Shown piece by piece: positions 17,003 through 26,010 of a DNA stretch of 64,000 nucleotides. A program made the translations under genes and the position numbers. The notes beneath the pieces were generated by a model that ran no database searches, was not told the origin of the DNA, and worked only from the letters and a program-made list of their open reading frames with translations. Origin of the DNA: JBDSWU01 sp038230395 (lineage in GTDB: Bacteria; Patescibacteriota; Saccharimonadia; Saccharimonadales; UBA4665); the NCBI GenBank assembly GCA_038230395.1, contig JBBRNI010000005.1:9464-73463 (forward strand). The letters run 5' to 3'. Within the stretch, counting starts at the first letter, position 1; each line of letters starts with the position of its first letter.

Positions 17003-17617
17003 ATGAAATACCAGCAGTTACTTGGCCAATACCCAATTATTTCAGATCAAATTGGTAAGCCAGCCATGGGCGTAGTGTTACGTGAGTTAGAATCTGTGTT
17101 AGGGCGGGGCATCGCCGGTGACGTCGTGGAACTGGGCTGTTACATCGGCACGACAACGTTATTTATGAGACGGCTTATGAACGAGCTGGCCTCAGGCAAA
17201 CTGCTATACGCATATGATTCGTTCGAGGGGCTACCTGCCAAGCAAGCTAGTGATGCCAGTGGGGTGGGCGAGCAGTTTCAGAGAGGCGAGCTAAGAGTTA
17301 CTAAGAAACAATTTATGCGAGAATTTCAGAAAGCTAATTTACAAGCCCCTATAACCCATAAAGCATGGTTCAAAGATTTACAGCCTGACCAACTACCTCA
17401 ACAGATAAGTTTTGCTTTTTTGGATGGTGACTTTTACGAGTCGATCATTGACTCACTACGCTTAGTTTGGCCTCGACTTAGCAAAGGTGGGGTAATAACG
17501 ATTGATGATTACCAACGAGGCGCACTACCTGGGGTAGAACGCGCAGTCAACGACTTCATTCAGGGTAAAATTGTGCGAGTTCACCATGAACATAACATCG
17601 CTGTTATTACATGCTAG
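17003..17617 (+). CDS. TylF/MycF-type SAM-dependent methyltransferase
   Basis: A 204-residue class I methyltransferase. The SAM motif is VVELGCYIGTTTLFM, then AYDSFEGLP, FAFLDGDFYESIIDSL and GGVITIDDY, the order seen in macrocin-O-methyltransferase relatives. The metal-binding aspartates (DGD, DD) are present. Such enzymes methylate sugar or small-molecule hydroxyls; the substrate cannot be inferred here. The start at 17003 follows a -10 element by 6 nt; an in-frame TTG at 16979 is less likely. Confidence 0.8.
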   Translation: MKYQQLLGQYPIISDQIGKPAMGVVLRELESVLGRGIAGDVVELGCYIGTTTLFMRRLMNELASGKLLYAYDSFEGLPAKQASDASGVGEQFQRGELRVTKKQFMREFQKANLQAPITHKAWFKDLQPDQLPQQISFAFLDGDFYESIIDSLRLVWPRLSKGGVITIDDYQRGALPGVERAVNDFIQGKIVRVHHEHNIAVITC

Positions 17618-17694
17618 TCTGCCAGCCCACCTGCCATTGAAAGCTATAGCCTCAATTGGGATGGGCATGGTAATAGGAGTGGTATGATACCCCT

Positions 17695-18123
17695 ATGAAA
17701 ATGCATATTATTACTGTTGGTAGCCCCAAGCTTGCCTACGCCAAACTTGGCTGGGAGGAGTATTGCAATCGGCTCAGCCACTATCACCAGTTACGGGTTA
17801 CGCATATAGCAGATAAACATAACGATGCCAGCCATATCCAAGCGGCGATTGGTGTCAGCTACAGCGTTGGACTGGTCATTACAGGTAATGAATTTACTAG
17901 CCCCGATTTGGCTCTATTCTTAGAAAAGCGAGCTCAAGATGGCCGAGAAATTTGTTTTATCATCGGTGGCCCAGACGGTATACCACAAGAAGTCATCACA
18001 AAGTTAGACCATACCTGGAGCTACGGCGCCCTGACCTATCCACATGATCTGGCAATGGTTATGCTGGTAGAGAGCTTGTATAGAGCAAGCACTATTAGCG
18101 CTGGCCTACCGTATCACCATTAG
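17695..18123 (+). CDS. rlmH: 23S rRNA pseudouridine1915 N3-methyltransferase RlmH
   Basis: A 142-residue SPOUT methyltransferase. It shows the family knot motif FIIGGPDGIP, then HDLAMVMLVESLYRA and the C-terminal LPYHH. RlmH methylates pseudouridine 1915 in helix 69 of 23S rRNA. The lengths agree (about 155 in E. coli). A TATGAT -10 ends 6 nt before the ATG, so the message is probably leaderless. Confidence 0.93.
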   Translation: MKMHIITVGSPKLAYAKLGWEEYCNRLSHYHQLRVTHIADKHNDASHIQAAIGVSYSVGLVITGNEFTSPDLALFLEKRAQDGREICFIIGGPDGIPQEVITKLDHTWSYGALTYPHDLAMVMLVESLYRASTISAGLPYHH

Positions 18124-18272
18124 TCATCAACGATTATCGCTGACTATCACCAAGTAAGCATAAGCATAAATATTGTAAAATAATCTCGCACTTGTGTAAA
18201 AATTCATACAGTTGATGTTTATTTTGAAGCCTATGATGACCAACAGGTATATAAATTTCAGAGGAGGGTACT

Positions 18273-19481
18273 ATGCGTACTATGCAGCAATCTACAGTGT
18301 GGCAGAGATCAGCAACTATTATTACTACAGCCGTTACGGCTTTGTTCGGGTTTAGCGGCTTCGCGGCAGCTGACGCGATTATCACTACGGGTCCGGGTTC
18401 AACTAATTCAATTAGCGCCAGCCAGGACAACACGTGTAATGTTTCTAATTCGAACCGACTAAATCTCAATTCTTCCAACAGTCAATCAGCTGAGAGCGGT
18501 TCCGCTACCGCTGCTGGCAACACCAGCGCTGGTTCAGCAACAACTGGCGAAGCTAGCAACAACAATGCCACAAACGCCACAGTAAACGTCGACAATAGCG
18601 GGGCATCGCTAGCTTGTGTTTGTGAAGCCGCTCCGGCACCAGTCGCGGCTAATAACACCATTAGCAACACTGGCCCACAATCTCATAACAGTATCAGTAC
18701 CTCGTCCGAAACAACTACGAATGTTACGAATTCCAATACGGTTAATATCAGCAATAACACCAATAGTGAAAATGAGGGTAGCAACCAGAATGCCACGACA
18801 GGCGACGCAGTAGTCACTGACAATACCTCCGGCGGTTCGGCCAGTACTGGTGATGCTAGTAATAGCAACCAAAGCGACTTTGTAGTCAACCTCGTAAATG
18901 GCGCCGACGCAGGCATAGCAGCAGCAGTCAACAACAACTTTAACGATGCCTGCGCTACAAACACAGCACCAACCGTATCTAATAACTTCGGTGGCCTGGG
19001 TGGCGGTTCATTAACTCCTTCATCAGCACCACTAGTTACTAGTGCACTATTTCGCCCCAGCTCTCCACGATCCACAGGATCAGGATACGGTGGTGGAAGT
19101 AGTCGCTATTACGCAACACCCGTGATAAGCCGCTCTTCGGCCCCAGCTCCACAAGTTACTAACTGCCCGCCTGCAGCAGTCACACCTGTCAGTAGCCAGC
19201 AATCCAGTGCCCCGGTAACAGCTGTCGCCCGCACAGCCCCAGCACCAGTCACAAGCACAATTAGTAACACTGGCCCAGGCTCAGATAACAGTATCAGTAA
19301 CAACAATTCAAGCTCAACAACAGTCAGCAACACTAACAATGTCTCAGTCTCCAACAACAATAATCAAAGTTCCAGCACTGGTTCAGCAGTAGTCACCGAC
19401 AACACCACTGGCGGTTCAGCAACGACAGGAACTGCTAGCAACTATGACGCAGCTATCAGCAACACCTACGTCAGTAATTAG
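18273..19481 (+). CDS. Secreted Asn/Ser/Thr-rich repeat protein
   Basis: A 402-residue exported protein. The signal peptide is about residues 1-33, with AADA at the likely cleavage site. The mature part has three related blocks beginning ITTGPGSTNSIS, ISNTGPQSHNSIS and ISNTGPGSDNSIS. Each ends in a GSA(S/T)TGxAS segment, and blocks 2 and 3 carry VVTDNT(S/T)GGSA. A Pro/Ser linker with YGGGSSRYY separates blocks 2 and 3. The alternating polar pattern suits a beta-solenoid or fibre. A strong GGAGGG ribosome-binding site precedes it. Likely a surface or adhesion protein; no homologue of known function is recognised. Confidence 0.75.
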   Translation: MRTMQQSTVWQRSATIITTAVTALFGFSGFAAADAIITTGPGSTNSISASQDNTCNVSNSNRLNLNSSNSQSAESGSATAAGNTSAGSATTGEASNNNATNATVNVDNSGASLACVCEAAPAPVAANNTISNTGPQSHNSISTSSETTTNVTNSNTVNISNNTNSENEGSNQNATTGDAVVTDNTSGGSASTGDASNSNQSDFVVNLVNGADAGIAAAVNNNFNDACATNTAPTVSNNFGGLGGGSLTPSSAPLVTSALFRPSSPRSTGSGYGGGSSRYYATPVISRSSAPAPQVTNCPPAAVTPVSSQQSSAPVTAVARTAPAPVTSTISNTGPGSDNSISNNNSSSTTVSNTNNVSVSNNNNQSSSTGSAVVTDNTTGGSATTGTASNYDAAISNTYVSN

Positions 19482-19521
19482 TATCTTGCAAGATATATAT
19501 TAGTGGCTAATGCCATTTGAG

Positions 19522-19573
19522 AAGTCGACAGCAATGTTTAGGGTTTATTCCCTGATGCAGCTGTCGACTTTTT
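19522..19573 (+). terminator. Strong intrinsic terminator overlapping the cohesin gene end
   Basis: AAGTCGACAGC (19522-19532) pairs perfectly with GCTGTCGACTT (19560-19570), with a small inner AGGG/CCCT stem and a run of five T's. It terminates the repeat-protein gene. Its right arm is also the last codons of the convergent cohesin gene. Confidence 0.85.
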
Positions 19574-21235
19574 GGTCTTTATTGGTTTGACTGATATTGT
19601 CTTAGAGGCTCGAGTTTTTAAGCGTTCCGCGACTGAGGCGGCTGGAAAGTTGTCTGACTCAGTAATTACTGACTGATTAGGAATATGCTGGGAGCTTTGT
19701 TTTGCAACCAATGGCGCGAGTATAGAATCAGACACAGGCCGTGATTGAACCAAAGGCGTTACATCCGAAACAATTCTTATGCTGTCAGTTTTAATAATTG
19801 GCGCTGAAGCAACTTGGCTATGTGCCGGTGCAGTAGTTGGTAACATGTCATTGACCATTAGATCAGTCCTATGCGTGGTAATAACAGGGTCTGGCTGTGT
19901 AGTGGTGGTACCGCTAAGCGTAGTGACGGCTGAAACAGGTGCGACAGTAAGCCTATCAACCTTCTGGTCAAGTGTACTAAATAATGCCGTTCCAGCATCA
20001 TCAGTAACATGAGCGGCTGCTAATGAGCGCGAAGAGCCTCGATGTCGCCAACCTACAAGTTTCATAACAAAGGTTGAACCAAACAAGACTAGATCCAGCC
20101 CCAACAGGGTCAATACGATTAGAACTAAACCGAGTGAGGTTAGCATCCAGTGATTTAACGGCTGTTTGGCCATATCAAGTTGGAATGGCGGTAGCGGTTT
20201 AGTGGCTCGAGCTACAGTAATTGGCCGTCGTATAGTGAACCCATTGTAGGTAATCACTACTTGCTTACTGCCTAGGCTGGCAGTAAGGTTTGCCTGACCT
20301 TTGGCGTCTGTAGTGGCAGTTTGATTATCAAGAGTTACATCCGCGTTCGGCTGGGGCTTGCCATTGTCCGCACGTACTATCACTGTTACCGGGACTCCTG
20401 GTAATTGCAATGTTTGGTCAGTACCAGTTTGGACGTTTCCTGAAGCGTCGGCGCTCTTAACCCTAAAATGCAGGAGAGCTTTTGGGGTCAAGAAAGAGCT
20501 TGATAGACTGACCTCGTGTGTGGTGGTGGCCCCAGTTTGGGAGGCGGATAACCCATAATTAGCATCTAGACCATAATCGACCACTGAATCAGATGACTCA
20601 TCGGTCGTCCAATCAATTAGTGCACTATAAGGCGTCTTCGATTTAACTTTGACCTTAGTTATAACCGGTGGCGTAGTGTCCTTGGGTGGAGCCGGTGTCT
20701 CAGGTGCAGCGGGAGAAGACGATGTGCTAGATGGCGCTGACGTCGCTACCTGGCCAAAGTTAACGCTGACACCACCTGGAGAAAAACTAACTGCATTACC
20801 ATCTGTGACTAACGCGGAATTACCACCAACGCTAATAGCTGCACTACCACTGCTGACGAGGGCTTTAAACGTGATCGTGGCAACAAGTCCTGCCCCACTG
20901 ACGCTTGAGGTGGTGCCACGATCTAACGTAATCGCGCCATCACCACCGCCACCAGAAGCGCTTATTTCGAAAGCACTACCACTGTAATTGACGCCGACAT
21001 ACTGCAGCTTACTCGCCGGGTAACTAATATCTGCTTCAACTCCATTAATCCCACTGCCGCCGCCGTTCATGTAAACGGCTACTATCAGCGAGCCTCCGCT
21101 TGCGACCATGGCTTTGTTAGCTACAAGTGATATTGATGCTCCAGCCGCATAGGCTGGAACGGCGGACAGTACGGCAGCGGCGCTCACTAACAAACTAAGT
21201 ACTAATGCGGAGAGTTTATGTTTCATATTTTTCAT
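19538..21235 (-). CDS. Membrane-anchored cohesin-domain protein
   Basis: A 565-residue protein. Signal peptide (1-31). A cohesin domain at about 32-165 (SLVANKAMVASGGSLIVAVY, GINGVEADISYPASKLQY, GAGLVATITF). A fibronectin-like domain follows (TPPVITKVKVKSKTPYSALI). A carboxypeptidase-regulatory-like domain comes next (NGKPQPNADVTLDNQTATT), then a membrane helix (MLTSLGLVLIVLTLLGLDLV) and a ~180-residue cytoplasmic tail. Cohesins bind dockerins. The gene starts 24 nt after the dockerin gene, so the pair is one operon and this is the likely membrane receptor for that protein. AAGG precedes the start. Confidence 0.85.
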   Translation of the reverse strand: MKNMKHKLSALVLSLLVSAAAVLSAVPAYAAGASISLVANKAMVASGGSLIVAVYMNGGGSGINGVEADISYPASKLQYVGVNYSGSAFEISASGGGGDGAITLDRGTTSSVSGAGLVATITFKALVSSGSAAISVGGNSALVTDGNAVSFSPGGVSVNFGQVATSAPSSTSSSPAAPETPAPPKDTTPPVITKVKVKSKTPYSALIDWTTDESSDSVVDYGLDANYGLSASQTGATTTHEVSLSSSFLTPKALLHFRVKSADASGNVQTGTDQTLQLPGVPVTVIVRADNGKPQPNADVTLDNQTATTDAKGQANLTASLGSKQVVITYNGFTIRRPITVARATKPLPPFQLDMAKQPLNHWMLTSLGLVLIVLTLLGLDLVLFGSTFVMKLVGWRHRGSSRSLAAAHVTDDAGTALFSTLDQKVDRLTVAPVSAVTTLSGTTTTQPDPVITTHRTDLMVNDMLPTTAPAHSQVASAPIIKTDSIRIVSDVTPLVQSRPVSDSILAPLVAKQSSQHIPNQSVITESDNFPAASVAERLKTRASKTISVKPIKTKKSTAASGNKP

Positions 21236-21259
21236 TTTATGGTGCCTTTTTATAGTTCT

Positions 21260-23509
21260 TTATTGGTAATTGCTGTTATCGTTTCCGAAGCGAGCCAATA
21301 AAGTGCTTAAGTCAAATATATCAACTTTGCCGTTATTATTGAAATCTCCTGTCCCTGGTTTGTTGAAATGTGACAGTAATATACTTAAGTCGTAGATGTT
21401 AACTTTGTGATCACCGTTTAAATCGCCAATGATTGGTGGTGGTGGGTTGTTTATCGCAATATTTATCGATTGTGAAGAAAAGTTACCACTGCCATCAACG
21501 GCCTTGGCGGTTATGGTGTGAGCGCCATTGTGTACGGCATAGCTGTTCCAGTTAAGACCAAAAGGCGCAGCTACAACGCTGCTAATAAGCGTGCTGTCTG
21601 CATAGAATTCAACCCGGCGCAGGTCTAAATCATCACTAGCCGTGGCGTTAATAGCGAATGTTAGCTGCAGACTTTGGCCGTTGCTGGGGCCGGTAATAGC
21701 CACTACTGGCGCTGTTGTGTCAGCAAGGGTTACAGCGTCTAAAACCGCTGATTTTGGTGACTCATTAACTGCGGCGTCAGTGGCTGACACGCTGTACTGA
21801 TAAGACGTGTTATAGCGTAAACCAGTGTCACTGTATCCAGTACCGGATTGGGTTACTAAGAGCACACCGTTACGGTACAGGTTATAACTAATGGCCGAGG
21901 GCGGTGAAGCGTCATCTATCGCGGCGTTCCAGGTAAGATCGATGCTGGTAGTTGTAGACGTGGGCGAGGCTAGACCTGCTGGGGTAGCTGGCGGCACAGT
22001 GTCTGGGATGGTACTAATGGTTACTGGGCTAGACTGAGCTGAATTGTTGTTAGAGCCATCATGGGCACGTATTCGGTAAGTATAACTGGTGTTCACACCA
22101 AGGCCAGTGTCGGTAAAATTAGTTCCCGTGGTAGTAGTAATAATGGCATTACCTCTGTACAAATCGTAGCCTGTAACAGCCACGTTGTCAGTCGCGACGC
22201 TCCAGCTCAAACTAATAGTAGTGTCGGTTATTGCGCTCGATTGTAGGTTGGCCGGTATAGATGGAGCGGTAGTATCGTAAGCAGTGGTGATGCTGAGCGT
22301 GGTAGATGCGGCTGAATCATTAGCTGCGGCATCGTAGGCCTTAATGGTGTAATCGTACTGAGTCACTGGTATTAACCCAGTGTCATTGTAGCTGGTCGTC
22401 GTAGTCGTTCCTAGCAAAGTGCCACCACGATATACTTTGTAGCCTGTAACGGCCACGTCATCAGTCGAAGCGGTCCAGGCTATCGTAACAAACGTATCGA
22501 GGGTGCTAGTAGCGTGAACACTGGCAGGGATTGTTGGAGCAGTCGTGTCATTTGAGCTTGATGTATTGTACGGCGCTGATTGCGCAGAGCTGTTACTAGC
22601 AGCGTCGTATGCTTGAACTGTATAAGTGTAGCTGCTACTAACATTTAATCCGTTATCGGTGTAACTAGTGCCTCCTACAGATGCAATCAAGCTTCCACTT
22701 CGGTAAACCCGGTAACCTGTGACACCAACGTCATCAGTTGCCGCGTTCCACGCCAGACTGATACTAGACACAGTGCTGCTAGTTTTACGGAGATTATCGG
22801 GGACGCTAGGAGCAGTTGTATCCGGAGCCGTTCCAGCATTGAGTGAAGCTGAAAGATTAGACCCGTTATTAGCCGCGTCATGAGCGGCAATCGCGTAGAC
22901 ATAGCCTGTATAAACTGCCAGTCCTGTATCTGTGTATGCTGTCCCGGGTTGGGAACGAACCAGCGCGCCATTGCGATATACATCATAACCAGTGACTCCA
23001 ACGTTGTCATTTGAAACGTTCCAAGCGATCGAAATAGAGTTAGTGGTTTGACCAGTTTGGTGTAAATTCCCAGGGACACTCGGTGGTGATGTGTCGGCCA
23101 GCGTCGCGGCTGTCAGCCCAGAAGATTGTGCCGACTCGTTAGTAGCGGCGTCAAAAGCGCTAACAGTGTACAAGTAACTTGTGTTAGGGGTCAGCCCAAG
23201 GTCACTGAAGTTAGGGGTCACCGTGGTAGCAACCATGGCTGCATTGCGGTACACGTGGTAACCAGTTACCCCAACATTATCAGTGGAGGCTGCCCACGAT
23301 AAATCAATTTCGGTAGCAGATCTACCAGATAGAACCAGGCCAGTTGGTATACTAGGTGGTGTGATATCCGGATTAGCACCAACAAGTACCGCCCAGAAAT
23401 TTTGGGCTGCCGCTAAAACGATAACTCCAACTAATAATTCGCCCAGATGTGCCAGGAAGGGGACGTGCTGATGTAATGTGTGCCAGCGCGTAATTTTGTG
23501 CTTTTTCAT
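21260..23509 (-). CDS. Six-FN3 surface protein with C-terminal dockerin
   Basis: A 749-residue protein. A hydrophobic export or anchor segment lies at about 20-45. Six tandem fibronectin type III domains of about 90 residues share TxPPSxP, VxGYxVYR and TSYxYTVxAxD cores. One Ig-like domain follows (APVVAITGPSNGQSL). A type I dockerin closes the protein, with two calcium loops (GDLNGDHKVNIYDLS and GDFNNNGKVDIFDLS), both with complete D-x-N/D-x-N/D...D ligands. I use ATG 23509 (MKKHK); a GTG at 23545 is possible. It is the first gene of the dockerin-cohesin operon. No catalytic domain is present, so it is a scaffold or adhesin. Confidence 0.88.
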   Translation of the reverse strand: MKKHKITRWHTLHQHVPFLAHLGELLVGVIVLAAAQNFWAVLVGANPDITPPSIPTGLVLSGRSATEIDLSWAASTDNVGVTGYHVYRNAAMVATTVTPNFSDLGLTPNTSYLYTVSAFDAATNESAQSSGLTAATLADTSPPSVPGNLHQTGQTTNSISIAWNVSNDNVGVTGYDVYRNGALVRSQPGTAYTDTGLAVYTGYVYAIAAHDAANNGSNLSASLNAGTAPDTTAPSVPDNLRKTSSTVSSISLAWNAATDDVGVTGYRVYRSGSLIASVGGTSYTDNGLNVSSSYTYTVQAYDAASNSSAQSAPYNTSSSNDTTAPTIPASVHATSTLDTFVTIAWTASTDDVAVTGYKVYRGGTLLGTTTTTSYNDTGLIPVTQYDYTIKAYDAAANDSAASTTLSITTAYDTTAPSIPANLQSSAITDTTISLSWSVATDNVAVTGYDLYRGNAIITTTTGTNFTDTGLGVNTSYTYRIRAHDGSNNNSAQSSPVTISTIPDTVPPATPAGLASPTSTTTSIDLTWNAAIDDASPPSAISYNLYRNGVLLVTQSGTGYSDTGLRYNTSYQYSVSATDAAVNESPKSAVLDAVTLADTTAPVVAITGPSNGQSLQLTFAINATASDDLDLRRVEFYADSTLISSVVAAPFGLNWNSYAVHNGAHTITAKAVDGSGNFSSQSINIAINNPPPPIIGDLNGDHKVNIYDLSILLSHFNKPGTGDFNNNGKVDIFDLSTLLARFGNDNSNYQ

Positions 23510-23677
23510 GTCTGTTTTGTAAATTGCTAGCCCACCGACTAGCACCTCTATAGTTCTAGAGATAATTTTAGCACAACCGCTATTACTTTGACAGTGTTCC
23601 GGGGCTTCACTTTCGTCCTTTTAGACTCATCAGTACAAACACGCATTTGTATAGTGAAGAGAGAGGTGAGGAAGGGC

Positions 23678-23748
23678 GGTGGGCGAGAGAAGATAGGCAG
23701 TCAATTACTTGACAAAATCTCTCGCCCACCAGCGCCATTTCACCACTC
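23678..23748. repeat. Inverted repeat with tRNA-Leu-derived fragments
   Basis: GGTGGGCGAGAGA (23678-23690) and TCTCTCGCCCACC (23718-23730) are a perfect 13-bp inverted repeat, enclosing a smaller GTCAA/TTGAC hairpin. CTCGCCCACCA (23721-23731) equals the 3' end of tRNA-Leu. CCATTTCACCACTC (23735-23748) matches the tRNA-Leu 5' half except for one missing base. The pieces are out of order and there is no T-arm, so this is not a working tRNA. It looks like debris from integration at a tRNA-Leu. There is no U-tract on either strand. Confidence 0.5.
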
Positions 23749-23785
23749 AGGTGCGTCTCGATCACCCGGGATCATCCTTAGGTCT

Positions 23786-24061
23786 CTACTTGCAACAATC
23801 GCGCAGCCACGTGAAAAGGTTGCGAAGGTGTTCCGCGCGTTTTCTGTCGTGCTGGTCGAGCTCGTCGAGTTCGCTGACCTCCTGCATGATGCTTTTGATC
23901 GCTTCATCAAGAACGTCAAGCAACTTGCTGGAGCCGCTGTCGACCATCTCGTGGACTTCGGGCCTGCTCCCTTTTGGGAAGGCTCTTTTGATCATGGATC
24001 CCAACGTCTGGGGGAAAACAATTTGATAGGGTTGGCCGTGAAGTCTCACAATACTCTCCAA
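23786..24061 (-). CDS. Small helical protein of unknown function
   Basis: A 91-residue protein with a long amphipathic, acidic helical centre (LDVLDEAIKSIMQEVSELDELD) and a C-terminal FTWLRDCCK. The start is uncertain: TTG 24061, or GTG 24049 with GGAGAG four bases upstream. Third positions look more GC-rich than in neighbouring genes, and the gene sits beside tRNA-Leu debris, which suggests acquisition. A plus-strand frame over the same bases is also open, so coding is only probable. Confidence 0.45.
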   Translation of the reverse strand: MESIVRLHGQPYQIVFPQTLGSMIKRAFPKGSRPEVHEMVDSGSSKLLDVLDEAIKSIMQEVSELDELDQHDRKRAEHLRNLFTWLRDCCK

Positions 24062-24162
24062 ACACTGGGTCTCTCCGGGTGAGAAACACTAGCATATTTT
24101 ACCATTTTATTTCTGTTAGATCAACTTCATGCTTTCGTTATGTGTCTACTATAAAGGGAGTT

Positions 24163-24879
24163 CTACTGCTTAGAGAATACGTATGGTGCTTTAAATCGTA
24201 GTGGCGAAGGTAGTTGAGGCGCCGTTAAGCCTGTGCGGCGAGGCGTCGATTGGGGCTTGGTATTTTTTGCTTTCGGAATTACACGGCTGACAACTAGCTG
24301 CGGATCAAATAAACTACCAAAAGCCGAAAAATTCGGTAATCGGTAATCAGGCCCTGCAATGTTAGAATCGGCCGAATTGAGATAAACTATCGCACTATAA
24401 CCATCAGCCTGATAATTATGTAGTGCCTGGCCCACTAAAGTTTGTTGTAATATCGGGTCGGCTTTACCGGCCCCGAACTCAGCTATCCATACTGGCTTAC
24501 CAAGACTTTGTAACCATGAACGGGCACTGGCTAAATCATCAAAATTCGGCTTAAAATCAGGGTAAAAATATTTGTCGTACAAAATGGTCGTAGCGATGAC
24601 GTCAACGTCGTCGTCGCCAGGATAATAGTCGTTAGACCCAACATTACCAGCTGGAGACCAAACCCACCTTGATTGCACTCCACCATGCGTTCGCACAAAA
24701 TCAACGACATGGCGATAAGCAGCGATGTACAGGCTTGGGTCCTGATTGGACCAAGGATATAAGCCTACAAGTTCCATTTCATGAGCAAAGCGAATATAAA
24801 CGGGCCGGTGCGAAGCCGCCAACACTGAGCTAATCTGAGACAGTTGTGCGTCGTAGCCGCCATCAACAATGCGTTGCAC
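24163..24879 (-). CDS. GH26-like glycoside hydrolase, apparently 5'-truncated
   Basis: The 238 residues from GTG 24879 hold the middle and end of a TIM-barrel hydrolase: LQRI-type segment VQRIVDGGYD, then VYIRFAHEMELVGLYPW with the acid/base Glu in HEM, SRWVWSPAGN, PGDDDVDVI, and KPVWIAEFGAG with the likely nucleophile Glu. This order matches GH26 beta-mannanase relatives. The frame stays open for at least 75 nt upstream without a start or ribosome-binding site, and no signal peptide or first beta strands are found before the lipid-kinase gene. Probably a decayed or truncated gene. Confidence 0.6.
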   Translation of the reverse strand: MQRIVDGGYDAQLSQISSVLAASHRPVYIRFAHEMELVGLYPWSNQDPSLYIAAYRHVVDFVRTHGGVQSRWVWSPAGNVGSNDYYPGDDDVDVIATTILYDKYFYPDFKPNFDDLASARSWLQSLGKPVWIAEFGAGKADPILQQTLVGQALHNYQADGYSAIVYLNSADSNIAGPDYRLPNFSAFGSLFDPQLVVSRVIPKAKNTKPQSTPRRTGLTAPQLPSPLRFKAPYVFSKQ

Positions 24880-24980
24880 TGTATTATGAAGTTCACAACG
24901 AGAGCGTATCCATGCTGTATTCCGGTTGATTGAGTCGAGCAGTGACTATTTTTACAGATGAACGCTCAGAAGTACGGCGG

Positions 24981-25925
24981 TCATTGGCTATACGCAGTAA
25001 AGGACTTATCTGAAAGTTCAGCAGTTATTCTGGAATTGGGAGTAATAGCAAAAACCTCACCATCAACATGGCCTAAAATTGGCTCTTCACCGATGTTAAA
25101 AGCAATGCTGGTTCGCCTCTCTGCAGGAGCGACCCCGAGCGCCATCTGAACAGCAGCTTTGGCAATAGACATCCGGGTCGGCTGACTATTAACAATATCT
25201 AAGAAGTAATTACTGGTATGGTTAACAGCAAAACGACCATACTTGCCAGCTTTTGCAGAATGAACAAGCGTTCGATCAAGTAATTGGCGAGGTTCTGTTT
25301 CACCTGATTCGAAACAGCTAAACGTCTTCAGATCCGCCAGGCTGGAAACCACACTGCGCAGCTCTTGAGTAATTTGGCCAACTAATGGTACGTTTCGAAG
25401 TCTGCTGGTGCGGTGATCGGTAGAGTCAAGACGCTGAGCAAAATCAGCCGTATAGTTAAACCCGGCGTTATTTACCGCCATAAACGTGCGCACTGTGTCA
25501 TCGTCATCAACACTAACCATAAGTGGATGAATGACAACCTGATGGTCACGCTCCAACAACGCAGAAATTGCTCGTTGACCAGACATTTTACCACTGTGGA
25601 TTCGGGCAAAATCATTTGCCGAACCCTGCGGAATAGCTATGAGCCGAACGGCTTCTTTTGAACTGGCGACTAAACCGTCAGCCGCTACATTGAGTGTTCC
25701 ATCACCTCCAGCAACTATCATTAAATCGTTGGCTCTCAGTGCTTCTTGAATTTTATATTTTGAGTGTTGACGGTCAGCTTCGGTGCTAAGGTATGTCAGT
25801 GGCAAATCGTACATTTCACTAGCATATATTAGCTGTTTTTGGGCACGTACAAAACGCCGGCTCGTAGCTTTGAGCGGATTAAACACCACCAGACCGCGCT
25901 CGTGCGGCAGCGAAAGTTTATTCAT
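24981..25925 (-). CDS. Diacylglycerol/sphingosine-kinase-family lipid kinase
   Basis: A 314-residue DAGK-catalytic-domain protein. It shows VVFNPLKATSRR at the start, the nucleotide-binding GGDGTLN and IPQGSANDFAR, and a beta-sandwich C-terminal domain with GHVDGE. These kinases phosphorylate lipid head groups at the inner membrane face and recycle diacylglycerol. It begins 10 nt after the 3' end of tRNA-Glu on the same strand with no clear ribosome-binding site, so it may be transcribed through the tRNA. The length is normal. Confidence 0.9.
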   Translation of the reverse strand: MNKLSLPHERGLVVFNPLKATSRRFVRAQKQLIYASEMYDLPLTYLSTEADRQHSKYKIQEALRANDLMIVAGGDGTLNVAADGLVASSKEAVRLIAIPQGSANDFARIHSGKMSGQRAISALLERDHQVVIHPLMVSVDDDDTVRTFMAVNNAGFNYTADFAQRLDSTDHRTSRLRNVPLVGQITQELRSVVSSLADLKTFSCFESGETEPRQLLDRTLVHSAKAGKYGRFAVNHTSNYFLDIVNSQPTRMSIAKAAVQMALGVAPAERRTSIAFNIGEEPILGHVDGEVFAITPNSRITAELSDKSFTAYSQ

Positions 25926-25935
25926 AAATTCTATA

Positions 25936-26010
25936 TGGTGATCTCGCGGAGAATCGAACTCCGATTGCCAGGATGAGAACCTGGCGTCCTAACCGTTAGA
26001 CGACGAGACC
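25936..26010 (-). tRNA. tRNA-Glu (CTC)
   Basis: A 75-nt tRNA with encoded CCA. The acceptor GGTCTCG pairs with CGAGATC (one G-U), the D-arm is GTCTAACGGTTAGGAC, the anticodon stem-loop is CCAGG-TTCTCAT-CCTGG (anticodon CTC), and the T-arm is CGGAGTTCGATTCTCCG. The lipid kinase follows directly. Confidence 0.95.

Noticed and set aside
18683..19360. Antisense open frames within the repeat protein
   Set aside because: Repetitive N/S/T codons leave the opposite strand open by composition; no start signals.
23588..24082. Plus-strand open frame of 164 codons
   Set aside because: It runs through the inverted repeat and tRNA debris, lacks a ribosome-binding site, and overlaps the more plausible minus-strand frame.
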